DNA from: Fibrobacterota bacterium
GTDB lineage: Bacteria > Fibrobacterota > Chitinivibrionia > Chitinivibrionales > Chitinispirillaceae
Assembly (NCBI GenBank): GCA_023459055.1
Contig: JAEWVR010000005.1
Location: 43,079-107,078 of the forward strand
Direction of reading: 5' to 3'
Length of the DNA: 64,000 nt
Numbering within the stretch: the stretch's first letter is position 1; every line of letters begins with the position of its first letter. Of this stretch, positions 17,359 through 28,000 are shown in pieces. Both the position numbers and the translations under genes were made by a program. Below the pieces are notes generated by a model. That model was not told the origin of the DNA, made no database searches, and worked only from the letters and a program-made list of their open reading frames with translations.

Positions 17359-19677
17359 TTAAAATGTAATGGCTGTTTGTATACTTATGTTATTATACGG
17401 TACATATTTAAACGGATTACTACTATCACATTTGTAGCCATACCGTGTATCAAAGATCAACGCAGCACCTTCTGTAATTGCCAATCCTACTCTGTATCCC
17501 CAGTTGAGGGACGGAGTTTTGTCAAAGAACTTATCATAGGTAGTGCTCCTGCTGATAGAGTCATACCTGACAGGTGTGCTACCGATATTAGTTTTCTGTA
17601 TATATATCTCTGCTTTGCTTATCTTGGGTATCTTCTTGACAATTAGATCACCGACTGCTGCAATTCCCTCAAAACGCTGATCTTTATGATTTTTGTCCCT
17701 GGTTCCAACCATATATTGATAAGCTCCATCAATAACAAGCAGACCCGCAATATCAAAACCAAGCTTACCAAACACACCATTCAAATCATCATCATAAAGA
17801 CGCATTTCTTTGGTTGTAATTGCAGGTTTTCTCAAAATACGTTCATCAAGGTAATAGGATCCGAAATAACCCGGTATGAATTTACCCTCAACATGACGAT
17901 ACTCAACATTTGCCCACAATCTCCATACCTTAAGAGAAACACCCGGAGCACCAATACCCCAACCGTGTACATTATCCTCTCTGATACCAGCCTGACCGTA
18001 GAGATCAAGGCTTAACAAATTAGTAGTAATAAGCGGTAATCCGACATCTCCTCCAAAAAGTCCAAACTGATCTGTCATTGACTTCGCGTTTACTTCACTG
18101 GCATATATTTCAGAATCTGCTACAGGATCACTACCCGTGAATGACCTGCTGCTATCAACTGCTGTTATTGAATCAACATTGAGACTTCTTAAATACCTGT
18201 ATGCTCTCAGCGAGCGGGGCATTTCGATGTCCCATTTTCGTGCAGGTGCATACTGGTTGATATCCACTACATATGATCCTCCGAATGTCAATTTATTAAT
18301 CAGTGGAATACTGCTTGATTTTAAGGGAGTCAGTGCAAGACGGGCGCCAACAACACCGCCATCATTTTTAAAATCCTTGAAATCTGCGACGACAGTCTGA
18401 AGTGTAAGCCCGATTGGTGTTACTTTGTTAAGATACAACTGGAATCCCAACTGTTTATCGTCCGGGTAATGAAGCATATTGGTAAACCGGTCCATCAGGA
18501 AACCATATCCGAGTGTAACATTTGACAAGCCGCCAATCTTTATGAACAGCGGATCATTCTCGCGTCCGAACCGGATATAGCGAATTTTTCTTGACAGTGC
18601 ATCAAGCCAGTCATCGTCAAAGTTCCATCCCTTATCTGAAAACCTACCCTTGTCGTCAATAAAGAGCTCTATATCAAAGAAAACCCCAAATTTCCATATA
18701 GGTACATCAACACCAACCGCAACTCTGGTCCACTGCTTATTATCAACTGTTGCAGTACCGGCACTGATTTCCCATTGAGGTTTCTGTGGCTCTTCGCTCC
18801 CTTTATCATCTTTATTCTCAGCAGTATTTACATTGTTACTCTTTATATCACCAGTCTCTATATCACCAGTCTCTTCGGGTGCAGGCTGCGGCGTTGACGA
18901 AGCAACTGTACTACCGGTTTGTGCCTGACCGTTATCAGATTTCGGCGTATTGTTACTTACAGGATCAGAAGCTGTCTGATTACCTGATTGTACCATTTGA
19001 GACGCAGGAGCTTCGTCCTGTTTCACAGGTTCCAATGTTGCTGCTGGCTCTGCTGATACTTGTGTATCGGGTGATGGTTGTATATCATCTGCATCAGTTA
19101 TGTTTCCCCAGGACCGTAATGCACTTTCTGCATCAGGTGAAAGTTTCTCTGTAACCAGATTGCCGTTTTTATCGATACTCCCCGTATAGCCCTTATCAAC
19201 AATCACCGATTCCCCTGTAGGTGCCTGCATTTTCATTTTACCACGAAGTACTGCTGTTGCAGGATATGACGTTTTTGATGTCTTCACAGCAGCAGCGGTC
19301 CCGAGCGGCTGAAAGACATATCCGCCGCGGGTAGTAATCTGAACTGAACTGAACTCATAGGGTAATTTGCGGTCAAGCAGCACCTGTCCATCATCAAGTG
19401 CAACCCGGAGTATGGAATTATCATTTGTAACAATTGCTGTAAGCGGGCCTTTCAGAAGAAGACGCGAGTTTTTTTCCAATGTCAATTCAGCCTGATCATT
19501 TACACCAAGCGACACTGTATCTCCGAATTCAATTGAATGTATGTTTGCAGCACTATTTTTACCGGCAGCGTTTGCCACCGACATCTGACCGGCTGTCACT
19601 TTACACGACAGTGCTGCGTTACTTACACCGATATACCCGGCAGCAACAACAGCGATTAAACACATGAGGCGATTCAT
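17359..19677 (-). CDS. FecR-like domain / outer-membrane beta-barrel protein
   Basis: 772 residues. A signal peptide (1-21, ending SNA-ALS) is followed by a FecR-like beta domain (about 28-180; SIEFGDTVSLG, LDDGQVLLDRKLP), a low-complexity Ser/Pro/Thr/Gln linker (about 200-310) and a long C-terminal region of alternating strands with many Tyr/Phe/Trp. It ends in TAITF, and a C-terminal Phe is typical of barrels inserted by BamA. The function is unknown; FecR-like domains elsewhere act as surface or periplasmic regulators, but fusion to a predicted barrel is uncommon. Monocistronic by spacing. Confidence 0.75.
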   Translation of the reverse strand: MNRLMCLIAVVAAGYIGVSNAALSCKVTAGQMSVANAAGKNSAANIHSIEFGDTVSLGVNDQAELTLEKNSRLLLKGPLTAIVTNDNSILRVALDDGQVLLDRKLPYEFSSVQITTRGGYVFQPLGTAAAVKTSKTSYPATAVLRGKMKMQAPTGESVIVDKGYTGSIDKNGNLVTEKLSPDAESALRSWGNITDADDIQPSPDTQVSAEPAATLEPVKQDEAPASQMVQSGNQTASDPVSNNTPKSDNGQAQTGSTVASSTPQPAPEETGDIETGDIKSNNVNTAENKDDKGSEEPQKPQWEISAGTATVDNKQWTRVAVGVDVPIWKFGVFFDIELFIDDKGRFSDKGWNFDDDWLDALSRKIRYIRFGRENDPLFIKIGGLSNVTLGYGFLMDRFTNMLHYPDDKQLGFQLYLNKVTPIGLTLQTVVADFKDFKNDGGVVGARLALTPLKSSSIPLINKLTFGGSYVVDINQYAPARKWDIEMPRSLRAYRYLRSLNVDSITAVDSSRSFTGSDPVADSEIYASEVNAKSMTDQFGLFGGDVGLPLITTNLLSLDLYGQAGIREDNVHGWGIGAPGVSLKVWRLWANVEYRHVEGKFIPGYFGSYYLDERILRKPAITTKEMRLYDDDLNGVFGKLGFDIAGLLVIDGAYQYMVGTRDKNHKDQRFEGIAAVGDLIVKKIPKISKAEIYIQKTNIGSTPVRYDSISRSTTYDKFFDKTPSLNWGYRVGLAITEGAALIFDTRYGYKCDSSNPFKYVPYNNISIQTAITF

Positions 19678-19850
19678 TTCAAACCCTCCCTTGACTTAAT
19701 ATAAAAACAATATCCGGAACCAGGTCCACCCGTAATAGATTTTTCATAGGCAGTATATGTATTATACTAAATTTCACTAAAATCTCAAACAGTTTTGTAC
19801 TACCAGACAATACTTAGCGGCCAATCGTTCCTGAAAATAAGCAAATTGCA

Positions 19851-21029
19851 TTAATCATTTACCACTTTTCTATACAATCTATCCATATCGCCGATTACTT
19901 TATCCCATGTAAATTCTTTTGATATGAAAGAAAAACCCATATCCCCTACCAGTTTCATTGTATCAGGATTTCGCATAAAATCAATAATCGCATGTGCAAG
20001 AGATTGAACATTTTTTTCTTCAACAAGCACTCCCGATACTTTCGGAATTATTACATCCGGAATTCCTCCGACATTACTTGCAATTACCGGCAATTTATAG
20101 GTCATTGCCTCAACAAGTACAACTCCCAGACCCTCAGTATCACCATTTTTGTCAACGATAGCCGGTAACACAAATATATCTGCATTAGTAAACAGCTCAT
20201 TCAGCGTCGCTGACGGCACTTTACCAGGAAGAAAAACACTGTTTTCGAGGCCCAGTGTTTTTACCTGTTCTATCAACTGATCTCTCAGTGGCCCGCCACC
20301 CGCAATTGTAAGCTTTGCATCAGGAAATTCCCTGACAACAATACTCATTGCATCAACAAGGTACTTAAATCCTTTTCGCTCAATCATTCGTCCTAAACTA
20401 AAAACAAGCCTCCCGCTTTTTTCCTTCTTCTGTTGCAATGACGGTTCGATGGTTGTACCATAGGGGATTATATTTACAGGTTTATTGTTAATCGATGTCA
20501 CATTCCTTCCTGTAAATGATGAATTCACGATTATTGCGTCAGCGTGCTCAATAAAATATTTAAGAAATAATTTGACAAAACCAAATCGTTTTGCAAGCAG
20601 TAATTCAGCGCCGTGAAAGTTCAGGATAACTTTTGTTTTCCTGAAAAGCAATGCGAAAGTACTTAAAATACCATGTGGGAAAGGCCAATGCACATGAAGT
20701 ATATCATACTTTTCTCTTCTGTTAAGCAATGCCAGGCAGATTGATCCTGCGATAATGTAGAGCACAGTCAGCACTTTATAATGAAATTTGTGGATCTTGT
20801 TAACGCCCCCCTCTTCACCGGTAAGGTCTTCCCACTTTGAAAAGAAGTACCTGAACCGTTTCACCCTGACACCATCAATGGTATGTGATTTTAATCCCCT
20901 GAATGATGGTGCAAACACGGTTACATCATGACCGCGTGCAACAAGTTCATTGACAGTCCTGCGAAGCCATGGAACTTCAGTATCATCCTGAAACCTGGGG
21001 TAGACGGATCCTACAAAACAGATTTTCAT
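19851..21029 (-). CDS. Glycosyltransferase family 4 protein
   Basis: The start is placed at the ATG at 21029 (MKICFVGSVYPRF), since family 4 proteins begin with this strand; the longer frame to 21077 adds 16 unlikely residues. 392 residues, GT-B fold. The donor-binding half shows SLGRMIERKGFKYLVDA, and the E-x7-E motif is EGLGVVLVEAMTYKLPVIASNVGG. It transfers a sugar from a nucleotide-sugar; substrate unknown. It stands apart from the large polysaccharide locus. Confidence 0.9.
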   Translation of the reverse strand: MKICFVGSVYPRFQDDTEVPWLRRTVNELVARGHDVTVFAPSFRGLKSHTIDGVRVKRFRYFFSKWEDLTGEEGGVNKIHKFHYKVLTVLYIIAGSICLALLNRREKYDILHVHWPFPHGILSTFALLFRKTKVILNFHGAELLLAKRFGFVKLFLKYFIEHADAIIVNSSFTGRNVTSINNKPVNIIPYGTTIEPSLQQKKEKSGRLVFSLGRMIERKGFKYLVDAMSIVVREFPDAKLTIAGGGPLRDQLIEQVKTLGLENSVFLPGKVPSATLNELFTNADIFVLPAIVDKNGDTEGLGVVLVEAMTYKLPVIASNVGGIPDVIIPKVSGVLVEEKNVQSLAHAIIDFMRNPDTMKLVGDMGFSFISKEFTWDKVIGDMDRLYRKVVND

Positions 21030-21140
21030 TTTTTTATCCAGTTCTTTACATAAAATTATTCCGGATCTCCATACCAATTGAGAGGAGATCAGGAGGCTTA
21101 TGTTGTTTACTTAGTATTTACAAGGAGGCTGTGTACTTAT

Positions 21141-21271
21141 TCGCTCGCCCCCTCCCGCTCGCAAAGCCGAGCGACCTCCCCCGCAGGAGGGCGGTTTAAT
21201 TGTTTTAAAATCAAAATATTACCACCCTCCTGCGGGGGAGGTCCAGCTGCTTTGAGCTGGGGTGGGGGCGC
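21141..21271. repeat. G/C-rich palindromic repeat, copy R1
   Basis: A large imperfect palindrome whose inner arms are perfect over 18 bases: ACCTCCCCCGCAGGAGGG (21174-21191) against its complement at 21225-21242. The outer arms (21141-21173 and 21243-21271) also complement each other imperfectly. The loop is A/T-rich. It lies between the glycosyltransferase and nfo, and shares the CCCCCGCAGG core with copy R7. Confidence 0.85.
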
Positions 21272-21337
21272 TCAATCAGCACAGCTGCAACATGTCAAGC
21301 TTATGGTAACCACATTGGGACCAGGAAGGCGAGGCCT

Positions 21338-22180
21338 TCATTTCACAAACGAATAGAGCAGCTTTATCTCCTCTGCCCAAATGCTTTCATCAATAGTCTC
21401 AAGTATCAACGGTATGCCATCAAGCCGTGAATCGTTCATGATCTGCCTGAACGGTTCAAGTCCAAGTTCCCCCTGACCAAGACTTTGGTGCCTGTCAAGA
21501 TGACTGCCATGTTTACCTTTGGAGTCATTCAAATGCATACCCATGAGATAACGAAATCCTATCACCTTGTCAAACTCATCCATTACCTGATGATACCCTT
21601 TTTCGGTCCTGATATCATATCCTGCTGCGAAGATATGACAGGTATCGATACACACACCGACTCTCTTTTTGTCATCAATTCTTTTTATGATATGTGCCAG
21701 ATGTTCAAAACGGTAGCCGACATTGGAGCCTTGACCGGAAGTAGTCTCCAGCACTACCGCAACATTGCTGGTTACCGTGAGTGCAGTATTGATATTTTTT
21801 GCTATACTATCAAGACACTCGGTCTCATCAACAAGTTTCAGATGGCTACCCGGATGCATGTTCAATGTTGTAAGCCCAAGTTGATCGCACCGGTTTAACT
21901 CATCAATACATGCATCCAGAGATTTCTTCTGAGCAACGGGATCCGGATTACCTATGTTGATAAGATAGCTATCATGTGTCAAAACACAGGATGGTGAATA
22001 AGCAGCATCGTTAAGATTTTTTTTAAACAATGAGATAGTTGACTGGTCATAGGGCGGCGACTCCCACCGACGCTGATTTTTCGAGAACATCCCGAAAGCG
22101 GTAGCACCAAGTGCCTTTGCATTAAGAGGTGCATTAAACACACCTCCTGTTGTACTTACATGCGGACCGATTAATTTCAT
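21338..22180 (-). CDS. nfo: Endonuclease IV (AP endonuclease family 2)
   Basis: 280 residues. The metal-site signatures are in order: GPHVSTTGG at the start, LNMHPGSHL, VVLETTSGQGSNVGYRFEHL, GVCIDTCHIFAAGYDI and HLNDSKGKHGSHLDRHQSLG. The TIM barrel holds three zinc ions and cleaves DNA 5' to abasic sites in base-excision repair. Length is normal. The G/C palindrome R1 is just downstream and could act as its terminator. Confidence 0.95.
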   Translation of the reverse strand: MKLIGPHVSTTGGVFNAPLNAKALGATAFGMFSKNQRRWESPPYDQSTISLFKKNLNDAAYSPSCVLTHDSYLINIGNPDPVAQKKSLDACIDELNRCDQLGLTTLNMHPGSHLKLVDETECLDSIAKNINTALTVTSNVAVVLETTSGQGSNVGYRFEHLAHIIKRIDDKKRVGVCIDTCHIFAAGYDIRTEKGYHQVMDEFDKVIGFRYLMGMHLNDSKGKHGSHLDRHQSLGQGELGLEPFRQIMNDSRLDGIPLILETIDESIWAEEIKLLYSFVK

Positions 22181-22227
22181 TGTTTCTTTATCACCATTCT
22201 GAAATTAGTTGATGCACTTAATAACTG

Positions 22228-23784
22228 TCAGTTACCATATTGATAGCCAATTGACAGGTCGTAAATTGCACTTGAGGGTGCAATCCGGTAATTCATAGTA
22301 GCTCTATCAATATATAAAGGATTTTCGGTTAGAGGAGTTTCTTTACTTTCAATATACTTACTTTCGATATAAATATCACGGTTACTATTTTCGTAAAAAT
22401 TACATCCTGAAAAGTAAACAGTACCCCTTGGTTTCTCAGTCGGTGTTTTGTAAACTCCAAAATTCTTATTGTAACTAATATTTACAAAAGAGAACAGAGA
22501 CTGCTCTTCCGGATCATTTAAATAAATACCGCCTGCATCATTATCGGAAATTGTTGTTTTTTCAATTTTTACACCCGTATTTAATGAGTAAATTCCATAT
22601 CGTCCATTTCGTACTATCAGAAGGTTCGCTCCAATCAGCTGAGGTATCGCAGTCTGCCCTTTCTCTATGTAAATTCCATCCTGTTTATTTCCATAAATCT
22701 GGCAATTGACCAGATCAAGATAGCTCACTGATGCTTCAATGCCGCTCTTTGCATTATTTCTTATAATACAATTCCTGAACGTAATATTTTCACAATACCC
22801 TTCAATACGGACACCAATGCTATCCTTTGCATTCTGAATGACAAGATTCTCAAAAACAATGTTTTTAGAAACTGACAAAACAAAAGACATCCCATCAAAC
22901 ACCGTATTCATATATGGCGAACCAATAACAACGATCGCTTTTAATGAATCTCCTCTGTTGGAGAACTTGAAATCCCCATTTGTGAATGTCGCAGCACCAA
23001 TATAGAGCGTATCTCCGGGTTTCAGCGTTGACGGACGTTTTTTCAGCGTGTCTGCATTCACGACCGGATTTTTCCTGCAGAACAACTGTGATGCCAATAT
23101 CGAGTCATTATAAGTTTTTATAGCTGCGTTGAGCAGTGACAAAGAGTCGTTCGTTTTACCGATGGACAAATTCTTATCAGAATATTTTTCAAGATAACGG
23201 TTCTGAATCCGATTAAGTGAATCTTCCCGATGTGCAAACTCCACTAATGGCTTACACAGCGTTTCGTTCTGAATTGCAGTAAAGATTCCTGACGGAGGAC
23301 ATCGTTTGTTACCAGTCTCAATTTCTGACACTACCAATAGTGAATCGAACATGAACGTACCGGTAAATTGCGTAATGCTGTCTGGGATAAAGAGTTTTAC
23401 CGTATCAAGTAATCTGAACGTATCCAGTGTTTTTGTCAGTGAACAGTCTGATAGATAATTCATCAATCGAAGAGAATCATTATGTGATGCAATCTGATTG
23501 AAGTTTGCCCTGATTGAATCATTTACTCTCAATAGCGAATCTGCATGCTGACTGCCGATGGTAAAATCTGCAAAAAATTGATCTAATTTACTTATGCCAT
23601 TCTGAACACGGGCAATACTGGTTCCGATTGAGTTTTCAACATCGGAGCGATACTCTGCCTTGAGCGCATCAGGACAACCATTAAGCGGATCCCACGGATT
23701 GTTTCTTGAAATACAGGTCAATGATAGCAACACGCTGCAAACCGATAGTAGTAATAAAAGAAAACGTTGACGTTGTGTTTTCAA
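22228..23784 (-). CDS. Lipoprotein with right-handed parallel beta-helix domain
   Basis: 518 residues. The signal ends in a lipobox (LLSLTC), so it is probably lipid-anchored. Residues 40-230 are helical with heptad patterns. Residues 235-500 form a parallel beta-helix of PbH1/NosD-type repeats, with regular IVFENLVIQNAKDSIGVRIE and ITFRNCIIRNNAKSGIEA turns. Such domains bind or cleave polysaccharides or serve as surface structures. No catalytic residues can be assigned, so no reaction is proposed. Confidence 0.8.
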   Translation of the reverse strand: MKTQRQRFLLLLLSVCSVLLSLTCISRNNPWDPLNGCPDALKAEYRSDVENSIGTSIARVQNGISKLDQFFADFTIGSQHADSLLRVNDSIRANFNQIASHNDSLRLMNYLSDCSLTKTLDTFRLLDTVKLFIPDSITQFTGTFMFDSLLVVSEIETGNKRCPPSGIFTAIQNETLCKPLVEFAHREDSLNRIQNRYLEKYSDKNLSIGKTNDSLSLLNAAIKTYNDSILASQLFCRKNPVVNADTLKKRPSTLKPGDTLYIGAATFTNGDFKFSNRGDSLKAIVVIGSPYMNTVFDGMSFVLSVSKNIVFENLVIQNAKDSIGVRIEGYCENITFRNCIIRNNAKSGIEASVSYLDLVNCQIYGNKQDGIYIEKGQTAIPQLIGANLLIVRNGRYGIYSLNTGVKIEKTTISDNDAGGIYLNDPEEQSLFSFVNISYNKNFGVYKTPTEKPRGTVYFSGCNFYENSNRDIYIESKYIESKETPLTENPLYIDRATMNYRIAPSSAIYDLSIGYQYGN

Positions 23785-24043
23785 TTGCAGACTCTTTTAT
23801 TGTTAATACTACTATGAATACTCATGAGTAACTCCCCCTTATACTCTCAAAATACAATCACCTATATAATAAAGGCAACCACCCTTAAAGAATCAAAACT
23901 TTTTTTACAAACATTCACTCAAACTGCCGCAAAGTTACAACTGTTTTAATTTACAGGTTTATTGTACCCTTTTTTTCACAGTTACTGCAACTCTCTTAAG
24001 TCTATCTCTGGTTTTAATTTTAAAAGTTGAGTATATTTCAGGC

Positions 24044-24946
24044 ATGAGATTCTTACATTCAATGAACTTGCTGGTATTGTTACTCATGATATCTGTGAAT
24101 GCTCAACAGGGATGCAAATCTGAAGCCAGGCCGATATATTTCTCTATAAATCAAACGCTTGAACAAAATCTACCCTATAATTTTATCACTGATTTCAATA
24201 AAGAACTTGGCGCAGCACTGGCAGAAATACATTTCTGCCTGAAAACACTTGCTCCTCAGATTCTTTCAGATACAACAAAGCATGATGATATCGTGATGTA
24301 TATGAGTTCAGAGAATCAAACAACCGACACATTCAACTCGATTATTATCAGCATTCTTACGATCAGTGACTGGGCAAAAGGCAATATTGGCACAAGTCTG
24401 GATCATCCACTGATCTCAATCTCATATCAGCCTGAAGAGCTGAGTACATTCCGCTCGGTTCTTATCAAAAAAATCGTTGAAAACATTCGTACACAGTACG
24501 TGTGCCACATCAGGATTCAATCAAGCCCATCAAATATCAATATTACCACCGATTTAGGACTTGAGGGAAAGACTCCGCTTGAATGGATTCTACCCGTAGG
24601 AAATCTCACCCTGAGAAGTAAAACTGATGGATATGAGCCTTTTCAGAAAAAGATTGTTCTGGACGAACCGGGAATTCACACCTACTTTCTTGAGCTCAAA
24701 AAGAAGCAGTTTTACAATTCACGCTTAATAATTCCAACCGTGGTGTTTTTACTTTCCAGTGCAGCATGCTACTATGGTGAACATTACCATTATTCGCGTT
24801 ATACAAACTATGGCAGGGATGATGCACTCAATAATCCCGGCGTTTTTGAAGAATCCTATACTACTGCAAAGAAATTTGAGACTGCAAAATACACATTACT
24901 TGCTCTGTGCGGAACATCTCTGACTCTTTCTTTTATTATCAAATAA
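24044..24946 (+). CDS. PEGA-domain exported protein
   Basis: 300 residues with a signal peptide (1-21) and a PEGA-like beta domain near residues 163-228 (SSPSNINITTDLGLEGKTPL, then LRSKTDGYEPFQKK). One or two hydrophobic helices follow (about 230-245 and 278-298). The N-terminal 150 residues look like a small alpha/beta domain of unknown type. PEGA units occur in surface proteins of many bacteria; no substrate is evident. It converges on the 1346-residue gene across an inverted-repeat element. Confidence 0.75.
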   Translation: MRFLHSMNLLVLLLMISVNAQQGCKSEARPIYFSINQTLEQNLPYNFITDFNKELGAALAEIHFCLKTLAPQILSDTTKHDDIVMYMSSENQTTDTFNSIIISILTISDWAKGNIGTSLDHPLISISYQPEELSTFRSVLIKKIVENIRTQYVCHIRIQSSPSNINITTDLGLEGKTPLEWILPVGNLTLRSKTDGYEPFQKKIVLDEPGIHTYFLELKKKQFYNSRLIIPTVVFLLSSAACYYGEHYHYSRYTNYGRDDALNNPGVFEESYTTAKKFETAKYTLLALCGTSLTLSFIIK

Positions 24947-24959
24947 TTCAGTAAACTAA

Positions 24960-25080
24960 TTCTACTTTGTTAAAATGCTGAAAGATTACTGTTGTAATCT
25001 TAACAAACAAAGTTAAAATGCGCGAAATGTGATCGTATCGGCTCCACTGACGATCGGTGTACCATTCTAACAAAGTAGAA
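24960..25080. repeat. 121-bp inverted-repeat element with internal hairpins
   Basis: TTCTACTTTGTTAAAATG at 24960-24977 matches the complement of 25063-25080 at 17 of 18 positions. Inside are two further hairpins: AGATTAC/GTAATCT (24983-24989 with 24994-25000) and GATCGT/ACGATC (25031-25036 with 25050-25055). It fills the gap between two convergent genes. It may be a miniature inverted-repeat element or a bidirectional terminator. Confidence 0.75.
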
Positions 25081-25089
25081 CTGAATTTG

Positions 25090-28000
25090 CTATTTTTTCA
25101 CTTCATGTTCCTGTGATTGACTGTTAACACGTACTTTCTCAATTTTCCTTTTATTCCAGATGCCACCATTTGAGAATGCATGCCACCCCCAGGCAATCCA
25201 CCTGGTCAGACACAATATCAACCAGATAGACCATAGCAACATTACAATACGGTATACCCAGACCGGCAACGAAATAAACCAGGCTTGCGGTAAAATCTTC
25301 CCAAAACTATCCTCGTACCAGTTAAGCATATGCCCGCTTGATCCATTTCCTAAAATAAACATATCAGGACTGCTTAGCAGCCCTAATGGAATTGTTGCCC
25401 CAATTGAAATTGCTGCGGCAATAGTCAACAAAACACATCCGGTTTGAATCGTATTAAAATGCCTGTTACTTGATGTCAGTTTTGACCGTGCAGCGAGTGC
25501 TATAAACCAGGCAACTACAAATACACCGCCGATATTATCAACCGTACTCATTGGCGCAAACAGGAGAAACCAGTGATACCAGGTTACCGGTAGATTTTTT
25601 AATTTACTTAAAATAATCGAGATAATGAGAAGTACAATAAGCATCGGCCAGAAAAGCAGTGCCGGCCCCAGAGCTGGCCCCCCCGTAAAAAGAAGCCATC
25701 GATCCTGAGGAATTGAGCAGTTTATCTCAAAATTAGCCCCGCCTGCATCAATCCTGACAAAAGGAGTTTTTGTAATATAATCAAGAATATCGTCGGTTAT
25801 CCATGCGATTTCAATGGTTTGTTTCCCGGGATTAACATGAATATTCACCTTGCCGTCATTCATGGATATTATCTCTGCAGTGTTATTAACCATGACTTTC
25901 TCAAGTTGAGCTCCGGAGCTGAACATCACCTGAAGCTTATCTGCCTGACTTGACAGAACAGACAAAAAAAGTTTATGCTCGCTTCGCTTCCTTCCAGGGA
26001 CTGTTTCAAGCCTGCTGCTTTCAATTGTCATTGTTGGCCCGTCAACAGGTTCCGGTTTCTGAATTTTTATTGTCAGGCGGTCCCCTGGTAATGGTTTCCA
26101 TACCTGTATTGCATCCGATGCATCTGCACTCCTTTTAATTTGCAGGATACCATCAGTTTCAACATGCCATCGTGATGATGGATCAAGGGTCCACACCTCC
26201 ACCCACTTGTCCTGATGTTGAACTTCTAAAATAATCTCATTTGTTTTTTTCAATGTTGAATGCCAGCTGAATGACTTCTGATCTTTAGTCAGGTAAACGG
26301 TAATAAAGCCAATAGGATCGGTGACCGTTGATGATATCACAGATTCATGTTTCAGTAGTGGAATTCGCAGGCTTATTGGATCACTTTCAGGAGCGATACG
26401 ATTGACTGTTGTAGAAACAGTCCATTCTTTATCAATGGTAATTCGTCTCTGGACTTCCACAAAAGGCAGTGCCTGCTCTGCGGTAACAGGTTGATCTTTT
26501 TCTTTTATATGGCCGGTTCTTTCCGCTTTCTCAAGTGTTAAGGCTCCACCGGGAACCCGACCATTTACAATACCGCTGACCTGCCACTTATTTGATACAA
26601 ACACAAGATTATTCGGATTGTGAGGAAACGAAATAACCGTCTTGCCGGATTGAATTCTTCCCTCCAGATGGACTTCATTCAGGCCTTTCTGTATAAGTGC
26701 AGTAATACCATTTTCCTCACTCAGTAATGGTGGCTGCTTGTCATTATTTATTGATATTTTTTCAGGGAACCACTCCTGCCTGTTTCCGGGAAGCTGATAC
26801 GCAACCATCATTGATGCATCAACAACCAGATCCAACATCACGATATCATTGTCAACTTTAAGAAATCCTTTTTGTATCGTTACACATTCACCATTGCATA
26901 ATTCTTTTTTTATCAATCTCGACTCAAGATCTCTCAATAGTGACTCATCGGGAATTGTTGCATCTGTCATCCATGGAGACAATAATAATCCAAGGGGTAG
27001 TACAAGCAGTTTTCCAGCCTGTCTTGACACCTGATTTTTTATCATAGTGAAAGCTTTATTTTTAAGGACAATTTTCCAAAGACACCACAATATCAAAAAT
27101 ATTCCGCACACCCGGATTAATGAAATCATACTATTTACAAGAGGCGGTACAATATAGGTCGAAATAGTTTGTCGTGAATCAACCGGACTGTTGAAACCAA
27201 AGGTTACAGTATTCCAGCTCCACTTGGGTTCTCCGGGACCAGTCTGAATTTTTATTCCAGGATCATATTGATCAATCATCTGATTTTCACGTATACCAGA
27301 TATACTCTTCCGGGAAATCATTTTCGCAACACGTTGTTCAGCTTTTTCTTCATAAAAATCCGATTCCGATGGTGCGTACTGCTGATGTTCCGAAAAATGT
27401 TTCAGCATTCCTTTTTCAAGCTGAGGATACAATGCCTGACGCACCTGATACACTGAAAATGTCAATCCGACAAATAGCACAGCCAGAAACGCAAGTACTG
27501 AGTAATAGGACAATATTTTTTTAAATTTACTATCCGGTAATACTCGCAGCAGCGCAACTGCTGCAACAATGTTAAGCCATAAAAATAGTGGCGCACCATT
27601 CTCATGAAATGTTACCACAAACGTGATTAATGCAACAATACTCCACCGGATATTACTTATTTTGTAAATCGAAATAACAAGCAGGAAGAGAAGGAAAATA
27701 TCCCAGATGCTCCACTTTGAAAGCCAGGTATTACGTGTATAGTCAGGTCCGTTAATGTGTACCACAGAATATCCTGGAGGCAGATTGAGTTCAACATCAG
27801 CTTTTGTAAACGGATGATTCCAACCGGTATTGTTGACACTTTCTGCAGCTGCCGTACTTAAACATTTCAGATTTACCATACCCTGACGATACTCGATTCC
27901 GGGATTTGTGCTATCAACCGTCGTAACAAGCTGCGGGATATCATCAAGCGAAACACTCCCAAGGACAAAATTTTTATCAAGCGCCAGGCGTCCCGACCGT

